A stretch of DNA of 64,000 nt from Chalara sp. BL73 (taxonomy: Eukaryota; Ascomycota; Leotiomycetes; Helotiales). A model generated the notes under the pieces. It had not been told where the DNA came from. It worked only from the letters and a program-made list of their open reading frames with translations, and made no database searches. Positions 23,973 through 35,272 of the stretch are shown here, piece after piece. Within the stretch, counting starts at the first letter, position 1. The number at the start of each line of letters is the position of its first letter. The position numbers and the translations under genes were made by a program. Location of the stretch: NCBI GenBank assembly GCA_918026815.1, contig CAKJVC010000107.1, positions 496,001-560,000 of the forward strand, written 5' to 3'.

Positions 23973-26087
23973 AACGCGATGCTTTTAGGGAGATAAATTA
24001 GACCTACTGAAAAGTAGATATATTCGATTCATACATTCCTTTTATACTTTTTGGGTTCCGGTTCTTGGGAAAGGTTTGGGAAAGGAAAGGATGAGCAGGT
24101 CTCAAGTTTTGGGTCTAGGCTTCTTTATGTATGAATACGAGTGACATATTGTCAATATCATGAACGACTTTTGGCTCGTGTGTACGACTCGTGGAATCCG
24201 AATGCCTCGTTCTCTCATCTCCATGCATCGGCTAGTACTAGCGTAAGATCTTCCCTGTGATATTTACCTTAAACATGGTCCTATCTCCCTTCCGATCTCA
24301 GCTGTCTCAGCCAAGCGTCTCAACCTGCCTCCTCCAGTCTTCCTTACCTATCAAACATCCAAGACTAAACAATTTTCCGACCCCCCCCCCCCCCCCCCAT
24401 TAAACACCCGCCTCGAAATCTCGCCATGGATTTTCGGGTCTGCACGAGTATATACGCGATATTGTAGGGCGAGGCGTGCACTGAGGACGGTCCAAGCGTA
24501 TTCAGCGCTGGGATATCTGTGCCTGCTATTATTCAAGCCGCTGCTTCCATTGGCTGGCTTTTCTAGCCGTGCCGGATAGCGGATGGGTACGGAGGCGTTT
24601 GAACGTTTGAACGGCTGGGGCGCGGTAGGAGAAACAGTGCTCGAAAAACACATTTTCTTATTTCACCGGAGATGCCCCCTCCCAACCACCCCCTGTGCTT
24701 ATACTATATATAGTCGTTTTGGTTAATGATCAGAGTGTCTCCATGTCATGGTATCCCCGAGCACGGATCTCTGCGCATCGCGATGCAGTGCAGCCAACCA
24801 ATGGTCCGCGCGGAAAGCGCGAAAACAAGCTTTTCCTTGGCTGTGAAATAAGCAACCTGCGAATCCGAGCTTGGGTTGTTCTTGAACCTGCAGCTTTGCC
24901 TCTGCGGTCACCAGTAGATTTCTTTTTCTGGGGGGTTTTGCGTTATACCGTTTTGCTGTGGGATTTCATTACGTCGTGGGAACTCTGGGGATTGGTCTGG
25001 ATTGGGAAGAGGGAGCGATTGGTAGGGGAAGGAGGGAGGTATTTACCGATCGGCAGTTGAGTGGACCCGATCCATCCTGGGGTGGAAATTTTGGGGTATG
25101 GTGGGTTTGTCTGTGGCATCGTATGCTGCTCACTCGGGATTCTTAGGTGTTTTGGTTGAGTTATGTTGGGGCACTGAATGTACTTGGGCAGTTATACCCG
25201 TTCGAGACTATAAAGTTACTGATGAACTCATCAAGAAGCGCGGCTCTATATTAAGGGAGTAAAGCATTAACATAAATTTCTTTAATTAATATCTCAGAGT
25301 GCAGAACTTTGCCAAACCATTTTCAGCTATGCGCCATATCATTAACCACCCGCCTTTTATAAGATTTCACAGTATCATTAAACCAGCGCTTCTATTGCGT
25401 TTTTGCAGAAGCGATGGAGCCCGAAGCAGTGTTGGCCAGCCAGTTTTACGTTGTTTGAATACGGCAAATCAGGTGTTTTGTTTTTCTCAGAAGCGTGAGC
25501 GATATTGTTAGAGATTCATCAGCCGGATAAGATTACGCGTTCGAATTAAGAAACATACAATCCGTTAAAGTTTACCGTATTAGGCTTTTAAACACGTGAA
25601 GGGCATGGAAAGACGCTAGTCTTGAAACTATGAATGGGACATACGCGCAAGGCACACGTACGCAGGTAGTAATCGCGGTGGGGGAAAAATCTTCATCAGA
25701 GGATCAGAACACGAGATATCCATCAAATGACTTGTGATGAGGTTCCCAAGAACTAAAATAGCGTCGACCCAGCCAGAGGGAAACTTCGGTAAGCGAAGCA
25801 GCCTCCTTACCTCGTGGCGCGTCGTGCGGTGTCTCGGCAAAAAACAAACTTGATGGAGGCGTGCAAATACTGACTTTCGGCAAACGCTATGACCTGAGAG
25901 AACTAGAAAATCGATAGTTTCCACGAACTGCAACAAAATCTATACTTCGTCGTTGACAACCTGTTATTGGCTGGCCTCTCTTCACATAACCAAAATGTCA
26001 CGTAGGCGGCGATAAGCGCACGGGAGAGTAGGGTTTGGCCCCAAAAAAACAAAAGTCCCGAAGTTGATAATATGCCATGTGGTTCCT
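23973..26087. other. Intergenic region with poly-C tract
   Basis: Convergent spacer between the mucin-like gene and the Cys-rich GPI-type gene. Holds an 18-nt C run at 24381-24398; the open frame that spans it owes its length to the run. Nothing else recognised. Confidence 0.45.
24381..24398. repeat. Homopolymer C tract (18 nt)
   Basis: Eighteen consecutive C residues on the plus strand, read directly; length may vary between reads. Confidence 0.9.
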
Positions 26088-26741
26088 CTAGCCCAAGATC
26101 CCATAGATCCCCAAAGCAACCACCATACCCAGCACGTCCTTCTTGACTCTCGTTTTCTTCGCAGCACCGGTATTTGTCGGCGTTGCACCAGTACTCGTGC
26201 TGCTCCCCGTGTTCGCCGCCACACCGGTGGTATCTCTGCTTCCCGTGATTGTGGTTTCGGATCCGGTAGATGTGGTAGAGATGGTGGATTCTGCTGTTGT
26301 TTGCGAGACCAGGGTGTAGCACGGGTTGTCAGAAGTGAAGGACGCAATGTCCGCGCCGAAATAAGATGTTGCTTCTGCTCAGATTGTGAGCTTGCGGGCG
26401 CTTTTTAACATGTGACTGGAGGAAATGAGCGAGCGTACCAGCGATGTTTAGGCAGGTAGGTGCGTGAGAGAGGTAGCATGCTTCGAAGCTATTCCCAAAG
26501 GCGTTGAGGCTGGAACAGCATGCCGCGTCCCATTTATCGTCGTTGGTCTTCGTTGCACATTCTGGTACCTTGCTTACCGGGCAGGCTTTGTCGAGACTTG
26601 CGAATGCGGACTATGCATGTCTGATCAGTGTTTGCTTGAAGGGTAGAGGCATGATATTTGGGAGTAATGAGGGTGGGTGAATATGGAAGTGCAGAGACTT
26701 ACCACGGGACATCCGAGGAAGAGGCTTGAGCTTGCCGTCAT
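26088..26741 (-). CDS. Small Cys-rich secreted protein, putative GPI-anchored
   Basis: Pieced together from three exons: 26703-26741, 26439-26610, 26088-26374, total 165 aa. Introns are 92 nt (GTAAGT..CATAG) and 64 nt (GTACGC..GAGCAG). A short hydrophobic N-terminus (SLFLGCPVSAFA) could be a signal peptide, though it is weak and an additional 5' exon cannot be ruled out. Residues ~20-75 carry a compact Cys pattern (ACP, PEC, AACC, EAC, PTC), then NPC. A Ser/Thr/Gly-rich stalk (TTSTGSETT..) leads to a basic spacer (KKTRVKK) and a C-terminal hydrophobic tail (VLGMVVALGIYGILG) ending at the stop, as in GPI-attachment signals. Surface location is inferred. It is not a recognised CFEM domain, and I know no function for it. 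Confidence 0.72.
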
Positions 26742-27284
26742 GGTCCAAGGAGCTGTTATTCCAGATGGAAGGAGACTGCTGGGAATAATACGACTAGGAT
26801 ATCAAGGCCTTGGGCATCAAAGTCAAACTTTATCAATTTTTTATATGGGTAATGAAGTAATGATAATGCTAATGAAAGTAATGTAGGACGGAGAAGACGA
26901 TGGCAAAGTCTACTCGAATTGGTGTGATATGATCGGCTTTGCGTAGTTCACGGAAGCTAAAGCTTTTGTAAATTCCTCTGACAAGGTTGGAGGGGCTCAT
27001 TTCAATGTTCTGCTGGGAGAGGAGCCGGATGGGTGAGGAATGTAAAGTCTCTGCCAGTGGTTTCAACCGGCCACGAAGCCTCCATTCTTCCCTAGCCTTT
27101 ATGTTTATAAAGATTGCGGGTAAAACACTAAGAGTTCTGCTTCCTTGAACTTCTGTGTGTTGTACTGCAAATATTTCGATTAGCAGAGTGTTTCAGCGGA
27201 AGCTTCGTAGTGGGACTATGACTTACATATTTTTGAATGTTGTTCAGGTTGATATATTCTCTCCATATGAATCAAACATAGCTT
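26742..27284. other. Intergenic spacer
   Basis: Between the Cys-rich gene (start side) and the NMNAT stop. No gene or repeat recognised. Confidence 0.4.
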
Positions 27285-28113
27285 TCAGTCAAGGCACTGA
27301 ACTTGTTCCCCTTGGTATAGTGCTTGTTCTTCTATGTAAGCAACAACCGGGTTAGGGACCAAATACCGCACGCTCAATCCCGCAATCAGATACTGGCGAA
27401 TCTTCGTGCTGCTCGAATTGTGATGAACGTTGTCTTGAATTACATGGATGTTTCCCTTCCATCTGCTCAACGGGGCAAGCGCTCGCTCTGTATCGGTGCC
27501 AGTGCGCTCTACCATGAAAATACTATATTTGTCCAGAATATGCTCTATCTCTTGGGTAGTCCATAATTTTGGGTTCGACATTGTTTGCACGAGGTCTCCT
27601 CCTGCAACAAGGACGATGGAGATTGACTTCCGCAGTCCAGGAAATGATGCAACACCATTAAGGTCCGTGTTCAATGACGTATGGAAATGATGTAGTAATT
27701 CAGTGGTTGGTGTATAATATTCTTTTCTCGCTTCCCAGTCATCCACCATTATCCCGCTTGAGCCTTCGTTGACGGCGAGCTGGCACATGTTCAATCTAAT
27801 AGATTGTTAGACTCTAAGAGCCACTGTCACAAGTTTCACGGATCAGGTAGAGAATATGTACCGTCTGTACCTACCTGTGTTTTGAACTTGTAAGACCTGC
27901 TTTATGATAAACATCTGAGACAGGAGAGATATATGCACCGACGACCTCATAATTAGCGCTGAATTTGGCGTGATCGGCAGCGAGCTCAAGTGTGCGAAGA
28001 TGCATATTTGTAATTGGAGAGAATGAGCCACAATAGACCAGCGCAATGGGAGTCCTTTGGGGGTCTTCCATTGTGCGCTTCAGTCGCTGCGTAGGGAATG
28101 CATACGCAGCCAT
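27285..28113 (-). CDS. nma1: Nicotinamide/nicotinate mononucleotide adenylyltransferase (NMNAT)
   Basis: Two exons, 27875-28113 and 27285-27795, encode 249 aa. The enzyme joins NMN or NaMN to ATP-derived AMP, the last common step of NAD synthesis. The nucleotidyl-transferase motif GSFSPITNMHLR (GxFxPxxxxH type) is near residue 29. The intron (79 nt, GTAGGT..CTATTAG) lies inside the conserved HRLNMCQLA segment and splices it perfectly. Further family blocks are LVAGGDLVQTM, FMVERTG and the ATP-binding SSTKIR motif near the C-terminus, then a typical YLVPNPVVAYIEE ending. Start at 28113 chosen because MAAYAFPTQRLKR aligns with family N-termini; the upstream frame lacks ATG. Somewhat shorter than many fungal NMNATs, but all catalytic motifs are present. 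Confidence 0.93.
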
Positions 28114-29419
28114 TGTTTGGGATTTAAGAAAGTCCTGAGAGTTGTTGAGAACTATATCAGAATCAGCTTGCAAAATCTGTAATGTATGTCGGCTTGCGGT
28201 GCTTTCCTTAAGAGAGTTATAGTGATCTTGAGTCCAAAAGTAATGGGCAGGCCACGCGTGTATATGATCTCTTATTTGTAATACAAAGTCAGTTTCGTGG
28301 TTTGCTTCAAAGCGGACTACTTTATCAGGTTATAAAAAGTCGCAATACTAAGTGATGTGGGCTTACGGCAGTGTAATTGAGCAGATACTTGTAGCCACTC
28401 AGACCACTGCTCAACACAGCCATATCGAATTCTGAACGAGCATGCGAAAGGCTTCATTCCTCGCTATGCCTCATTCATTATACGAAAGTCCTCACAAAGA
28501 TCAAACAAGTAGAAGCAGAGCAAGGCAACCTGACTCACAATGTCAATCGACTAGGCAGCGAGACAAATCAAATAATGGCCCGCTGGTAAGCCCTAGGGTA
28601 ATTAAGATAAAGAATATTACGGCCATCAGCAGAATTTCGTATGTTTCCTTTCACAGATGGTCGTATCCTTGAGGACTTGCTACGACCCTGGCTGTATCCG
28701 GATTCCGACACCGAGAGGCCTGACCCATCTTCCCCACCACGAAAATCAATAATTTTCCTATCGCGAGAGCGAATGATACGACAAGGCTGATATAATTGGC
28801 GCTTTTTTAAAGTATGTGAGGGCTTACTATACTTCTATACTACTATACTTTGACTAGCTCTGATGGTGAATTTGATCTCATCTTCCCGAACTACAAAGCT
28901 AATTCTCAAAGACTAAGAGAACATCGAGAAAATTGAAGAATAGAGATAAGGCTGGAAAGATAGGTTAAATTGATGGGCATAGAGCTGAGTAGAGCGAAAT
29001 AACCAGCAGATGATGCTGAGCAAGCAGACTCATCAACTCAGATCGCATTTCATTAGCTTCTATTCAGATAGTGGAACTGATTGAAAGGATAACGCTGTCG
29101 TCTTAACCTTGCTGTTAAGCTCCACTTTTCAGAATATCTCTTGGAGCTTTTGCAGGCAGTCCATGAAGGAAGGATAGGAACTTCCCTCATTCCTACCTCC
29201 AAATAAATATTTCGTTCTGCTCGTTGTCATTCAAGGAATAAGGTACCATTTCATATCTCCAGCCAATTGGAGCCAGAGCTCGCAGGATGAAAAATATGAT
29301 TGGCTGTGGGGCCTGGCATCGTACCGCATCTTGTCACTATTGTTTAGTCGCTTGCATAACAGCTCAAGGTAGGTAATTTCTGGATTCGAACTGGACTCTT
29401 CTATCTTCCCTGCTCTTCT
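28114..29419. other. Intergenic region upstream of NMNAT
   Basis: Promoter side of the NMNAT gene plus non-coding sequence. No gene recognised in either strand; the small open frame at 28442-28672 has no features. Confidence 0.45.
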
Positions 29420-30212
29420 CTATTGCTTGTGCGCCTTCATCATCTTCAAGATTCTGCGAGAGCTTCGGTGAAGAAAAGTAGCTTGCCAAGGACTTGAAAT
29501 ACAAGGTTGCTGCTTACTAGAAGTGTTGTTTTTCTTGACAATATGAAGATCAAGGTTGAACCAGACTTGGTTCCCAAAGAAATCCCAGTGTCCCACCGTA
29601 GAATCATAGTCGGTACTAGTCATAATATAAACTTTCTCTAGCTCAGGCCAAATTTGTAGTAAGGCCGTACATCTCATATGCTCCTAGCTCATCGACATAA
29701 AGGCGAAAACAAGGATTGCAATAATCTGAATCTCTCTATTTGCTTCAGTGACGTGCGTAGCCTCAGCATTAAGTGGATATTTAAAGCTGTCGAGATATGG
29801 TATGTAGAGGATGTCCTTCCCCGGATGAATGTAAATTGCCTGAACCTGCCTGGACTCGGCGAACAGTAAAAAAGTTGTAATTAGGAAGTGGATCAGAACC
29901 AAGCCAAATGCTGAGTAGCCAGACACAGAAACCACACTATCAAGGCTTTGAGGAGCGACGAATTGTTTGAGCACACTATCCAGAGGGGCTTCGAGAAAAA
30001 TGGGTTGTAAATTCATCTAGAGCAAGTGTCCGAACGTGTATTCGCAGTTTCTTTGGCAATTCTGTAAAAATTCCAAACATGACCGCTGGAACACTTTTAT
30101 CCAGGTCAATTGCTACACTTCTCCTCAGCGCTTTCCCGCTCCACAGAGCCGGATTCAAGTCACGTTCGATTGTGTTGCTGAGGGCTGTAGACCTGATGAT
30201 TTGCTTTGCCAC
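29420..30212 (-). pseudogene. Decayed 2EXR-domain gene
   Basis: Three minus-strand fragments in different frames read like parts of one fungal 2EXR-type protein. The first (about 30090-30010) has FTELPKKLRIHVRTLAL, matching the LPxELRxxIWxLAL start of the domain. The second (29684-30016) carries AESRQVQAIYIHPGKDILY, matching the later ESRxxA and IYFxPxxDxLY blocks. The third (29420-29677) resembles the downstream part. The frame is broken between blocks, the spacer after ESR is shortened, and no clean introns repair it. I read it as a pseudogene; a badly modelled intron-rich gene is the alternative. Confidence 0.5.
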
Positions 30213-31581
30213 ATTGGTTTTCAGTGTGATGCGCTTACTGGATTTGCCTTCTGCCTCGTCCCGCTAAAAAATATACTAACTGGCTGGCTTGTATGTGCAC
30301 CTCCGTTCTCACCTTCTTGCTACACCGCACATTGGTTGCCTTATCTAGCACCTGTGTGCCTGGGTCGCCAATAGGTAATTTTGCGCTAACCCGCTTCGAG
30401 GATGACGATATGCGCACAGCTATTCCCACAATTGTCAAGATTGTAGCCTAGATCTAGAGTCTAGGTTTTGTGTCCAATTCTGGCTTTTCCCCGCCTACTG
30501 CCTACATACGATTTTAGATGTAATATCAGTTGCACTGGAGTAGGATACCGATGTCAAAGCGCGCCGAATTTTGTGTTTGCTTATTATCAAAGATCTAGTT
30601 GACTGGTGCCTGCACAGTAAGTCTCGGAGGGAGTATGCAACACGTGATCAATGCCAAGGCCTCCTCTCCGATCTTTATTTTCACCTCATGTCGTACATAG
30701 TCTTAGTATGATATCCTGGTAACCCTATAACTTTGTTTCTCCGAGAATATGACATAGTGTTCTCCTCTGCATGAGACTCAGAAAGAAAAATGGTGAAAGC
30801 ACCACATATTTTCAAGAAATAACCAATGTGTACTTCCTAATGTGGCGCACGGCCGTCGAGCAACACCGCTCAATGAATTTACCTCAAATCAATCCTATAC
30901 AATCCTAATAGGAAGTTATCATATGTTTGTGGCAAGCAAACCCAACCCAAGATGCAGATTTTGGCCTGTCTGTGAAGCATTTCTTGAGCTTGAAATTTGC
31001 GTCGTATTGTCGCCTTGTGTGGCAAATGGAATGTCTTGGAAAATTGAGCCTCATATTCTGCTAGTCACACACGCCTTTATCCCGATCTTGCAGCATTTAT
31101 AAAGTTCTAATTAGTTGAGAGCTACAACGTGTTTTGATCCCGTGCTTGTACTACGGCTAAAGTCATACACCTGTAAGAACCCGACGGCTCTTCGGGATCT
31201 TGAAACCCAAAGAAAATCAAGAATTTCCCCGCGATCAAGTCAGCGCGCGGCACTTAGGCTTGGTATCTCCAGACTTCAATGATGTGAAAATTATTTCATT
31301 GGCGGAGTGTGGAAAGGTAGAGAGCCGTGTATATTATCCTCCCTTGTCGGCCACGAGTCATCAGACGCATCTATGGATATCTTCACCTTTTGAGTGGCTC
31401 TGTTGTCCTTCTCGTCCGAAGCCAAATATACAACGGTTGCATCGATGATCCATCTTTTCGATCTATGCACATCTATATAAATCTGGGGTAAAGACCCAAG
31501 CCGCTGGGGGAAGCTCTTGTGCACATCATCTGTTCTCAGTCCTTGAATTAATTTGCATAGTACATCTATACTGTGATCATC
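30213..31581. other. Intergenic region; promoter of AA9 gene at its 3' end
   Basis: No gene recognised. Near its end a TATA-like TATATAAAT lies at 31474-31482, and two CreA-type CTGGGG boxes lie at 31483-31488 and 31504-31509, about 75-100 bp before the AA9 start codon. Confidence 0.45.
31483..31509 (+). promoter_or_regulatory. Two CreA-type (SYGGRG) boxes upstream of AA9 LPMO
   Basis: CTGGGG occurs twice, 21 bp apart, directly after a TATATAAAT element and 75-100 bp before the ATG at 31582. CreA/CRE1 is the carbon-catabolite repressor of fungal CAZyme genes. The motif is short and could occur by chance. Confidence 0.4.
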
Positions 31582-32665
31582 ATGTTGACTCAACTCGCTT
31601 TACTCAATCTGATCTCAGCTGTTGCAGCCCGTAAGCACATATAAGATCATCTACTTTCAACAGCTTTCTCTATCATGTTGAGGCCCCATGCTCTATAATG
31701 ATAATCTAGATCATGGGATTATAGCCTGATACAGAACAGTATCTCTTATGAGTTAGTTACTTTACTGACTTTCTCTTAACCAGATGGTACTGTCAGTGGT
31801 ATAGTCGCAGATGGGGTCTAGTACGTTTCACCACTCTTGGGCTCTACATCGGCTAATATCCTCTAGTTACCAGGGTTATAACCCATCATATCAGTATATG
31901 AACCCCCTTCCAATTCTTGTAGCCTGGTCTACTCCCCAAGACCTGGATAATGGGTTTGTGGCTCCGTCATCCTATGCAAATGCCGATATCATCTGTCATA
32001 AGGGCGCCACCCCAGGCCAGACAACAGCTAGAGTGAAAGCTGGTGGGAAAGTACAGCTCAACTGGACTCCTTGGCCAGTCTCTCACAAGGGGCCCATGAT
32101 CGACTACCTCGCCAAATGCAACGGCCCTTGCCAGTCTGTTGACAAAACAACATTGAAGTGGTTCAAGATTGATGCCGTCGGTCTAATCAACCCAACATCG
32201 ATGACGAGTGGCTATTGGGGCTCAGATGTGATGATTGCCAATAACAATACTTGGACAGTTGTTATTCCTTCAACCATCGCTCAGGGCAATTACGTTCTTC
32301 GCCACGAGACCATCGCGCTGCATGCTGCTCAGTCGACAAATGGTGCGCAGAATTATGCGTTCTGCATTAATCTTGCTAGTACGTCCTTCCCTTCCACCCT
32401 TCTCGTAGGCGGATGCTAACTTAAGAATCTAGTAACAAGCTCGGGAACAGAGAACCCGGCTGGGGTGGCTGGTACATCTTTGTACACGAACACTGACCCA
32501 GGAATTGTCTATGATGTCTACAAGAGCCCCTTGGACACCTATACCATCCCAGGTCCAGCACTCTATACTGGAGCAAAGACGATCACGCAGACTTATCCAG
32601 CGGCGCCCACTGCTTCATCAACAGGCTATCCAAACCTAAGAAAGGTCAAGAAATGGGACGCATAG
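31582..32665 (+). CDS. AA9 lytic polysaccharide monooxygenase
   Basis: Four exons: 31582-31630, 31784-31820, 31867-32378, 32433-32665, giving 276 aa. AA9 enzymes are secreted copper oxidases that cleave cellulose or related glucans. The signal peptide (residues 1-16, ending AVAA) is followed directly by His17, the N-terminal copper-brace His ([11 protein letters not shown]). Its codon is split by intron 1 (C|AT). The second copper His is in [13 protein letters not shown], and the axial Tyr is in GAQNYAFC after HETIALHAA. Cys pairs are as in the family (AKCNGPC). Introns are 153, 46 and 54 nt with good borders. The protein ends after the catalytic domain without a CBM1. Near a GH10 xylanase and preceded by CreA-like boxes, consistent with plant cell-wall degradation. 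Confidence 0.95.
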
Positions 32666-33726
32666 GGGAGGTTCGTATATGTTGTCTCGAGTCCATGAAC
32701 CGAAGCATTATGAGGACGGTCTGCTATTCTGTAATCGCTTGGCAAAATATCACCTATGAATCAAGATATGTAAAGAATGAAATGGTGCTCGAATCTAAAG
32801 ATGTTTTGTCATTTGCTCTTGCTTGAGATCTTCAGTAAACGTTTAAGACATATATATATATATATCTATGATCGTTGGCAAGCGCTGCGATAATATATAT
32901 CTGCATACACTATCGAAAACGCCATGCTTCATTAAGTACTGAAATACTTCCCCCCTTCTCCTTATGAATTTCAAAGTTTGAAGCTATGTTTTCACAAATG
33001 ATTTTGATAAGTGGTGAGAATCTGCTTGGCACGGATATTCAGGCGTAAGAGGTGTTGCACAATAGATAGAACTGAAACATAGGTAGCCGCTTAGTCCACT
33101 CAACGGCCCCCAAAAACATAGCCTGAATACCCAAAATATTACAAGAAAAAAAAAAGCTATTGTGGACAGACGTTAATAAGCCGACTTTTTGGGCGGTTGA
33201 CTAGGTAATTGTACGGGGGTGAGCCTGTTGACTAGGCAACCCTTCTTCTCGTTACCGATAGCCTCCCAGATAGCTTGAATGCGACAAGGTACTCTGTGAC
33301 CGCCAATGACAGGCTATACTCATTACCCACCAGTTCACCCCCCTCTCAAGGTGCATGGTGAGGGTGGAGCAGTTGGAAATTGTACTTACATGGTATGTTT
33401 GGCCTGCGGAAACTTTGTTTTGCTTTACTCTTCCTTGATTATCCAGAAGTGATTATTCGCTGTAGATACACTCGCGACGCTAACAGATTTATTGCGGCTT
33501 TTCAATTTATGGGGATATGATCTAAGTAGGTATGCAACATATAAGGCCAAAGATTCTAGTACCCCCTTGTTCATGTTTCCAATGACTAATTAATTTCACC
33601 GCAAAAGGCCAAGAGGTCATCCACTGTATCAGGGCAACCTTCGCAAAAGAGTTTGATACCATACTTCAATAGCAACTTCTCCCGGGCAGTCTTCGGAGGG
33701 TGAATACTCCCTAGAAGCTATCTTCA
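32666..33726. other. Intergenic region
   Basis: Holds a TA microsatellite at 32850-32867 and a GTTGACTAGG direct repeat (33197-33206 and 33229-33238). No gene recognised; a missing 5' exon of the next gene may lie in its last part. Confidence 0.4.
32850..32867. repeat. TA dinucleotide microsatellite
   Basis: Uninterrupted alternating AT/TA run downstream of the AA9 gene. Confidence 0.85.
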
Positions 33727-34328
33727 ATGCCTCTAATCGCAGATGAGGTAGGCATTGTGCGCCCAAGAGCAGTTCCTACAGAAACTTGTGAGTAGTCCAA
33801 TTATTCTGACGCGGCCGCGTTCGGCATTAATGGATCGTTTCGACAGTTTATAGCACGATAGATGGGGCGACCTTCGTGGTCGTAGTAGTACCAACTGCGA
33901 CGGTTACCGAGGTCTATACGACAAGCGCAGCAGCCCCTTCTTCAAGGACAACAGCCCCATCAGAGCCACAGCAAACCATAATCAATAGCCAAACTTTCTT
34001 CCTTATACCAGTTTCGTCCACAAGTGCCGGTAGCCTTGCTACCGAAACAAATTCCTCGAAATATAGCATATCCACTGGGGAAAATGCTGCCATAGGCGTC
34101 GGCGTCCCTCTATTCATTGTTGGAGTTGGATTCTTGGTTTTCTTCATCTTGCGCTATCGCCGGAGGCTGAGGAATGCGTTAGCAAATTCAGAACATACAG
34201 AGGTGAAAGCAGAGATGGATGGGAAAGGATCTCATAAGAAGTCAACAACTGAGCTGGATGGACAACCGATATCTGAGCTTGGTACAGACAACAAAAATAA
34301 GCCGATAATACTGGTAGAGATTGGATAG
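33727..34328 (+). CDS. Single-pass membrane protein with Ser/Thr-rich ectodomain
   Basis: The proposed model joins 33727-33787 to 33847-34328 (59-nt GTGAGT..GACAG intron), 180 aa. The spliced region reads FYSTIDGATFVVVVVPTATV, a pattern common in fungal surface proteins, then a Ser/Thr-rich stretch. One transmembrane helix (about residues 105-127, IGVGVPLFIVGVGFLVFFIL) is followed by a positive RYRRRLR stop-transfer and a hydrophilic cytoplasmic tail. The layout recalls Mid2/WSC-like wall sensors, but no Cys-rich WSC domain is present. The ATG at 33727 gives no signal peptide, so the true 5' exon may be further upstream or lost, and the gene could be a truncated remnant. Exon 2 is well supported, exon 1 poorly. 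Confidence 0.5.
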
Positions 34329-35272
34329 GATACAAAAACAGCATATCATATTTGTTATTGTGAATGTTGTGGCTAGGCTGGGATGTAATGAAGTTAATGG
34401 GACTCAGCTAAGCTGAAAATTGTAAAGAGAAGCATTACTCAAGTTACCTTTGCTCGGCTACCCTCAGGTGGTTTCTATGCAAACTGCATCAGGCCGAAAC
34501 ACATATGAAGCAAGATGGCTTGCTCATGGGTAAGGAAAGCGGAGCAAAGACTATATGACTAAGACGGCTCGGCCATGTTAATCTAGCGTGCCCCATAAAT
34601 TGACACAACATCTTCGATATGCAATGTGCTCTCCCTCTTCATATACAGCAAATGAAATCCCCAATTGCCTTCCGTAGCCAACATGTTCTTTGTTGATAAG
34701 ACTCGTTGAATATGATGGTTTCAAAATTGCAACCGCGGAATGCATCAATCTCCCTTCAGAGCGCCGTCTCCCCTTCCTAGGCATTTCTACTTTAGAAACC
34801 CTAAAATCTAGCTCTGATGTCTGGAGATCAACAGACCTGCGACCTAATTACTGCGCTTGCGCAGTATGAAAGCAAGTCCGACAACGTTTCTTGAGCCAAA
34901 ATAATACGAATAACGTATGACAATTTCATTATGCTCAAAGTATATACCCCGGTGACCGTCGCACGACACCACGTTTGTAACGTTGATATTGAAGAATAAA
35001 TAGCTGAAACAGATCTCAAATGCTACATGCGGTGGTCAAGCCACTTGCAACAAGGCTGCATAAATCCGAACTGTGATACGCGGCACGCTAGTGGGCTTAT
35101 GTGGCGGGATTCGATAATCATTTGGCAACATGTCACATGCCCACTTAGATCTGTTTATAGGCTACCTGCTCGTCGAAACTTGAACGGATTATAGCCAGCG
35201 GTTCCCGCTTCCTTTACCATATGAAAAAGAGGAGGAATTAGACAAAGTGTACTATCCACTTCCAGAAACGCG
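34329..35272. other. Intergenic region upstream of HET gene
   Basis: No gene, repeat or RNA recognised. Contains the presumed promoter of the HET gene. Confidence 0.4.

Noticed and set aside
24351..24653. Minus-strand 100-codon open frame
   Set aside because: Includes the poly-C tract as poly-Gly; no other protein-like features.
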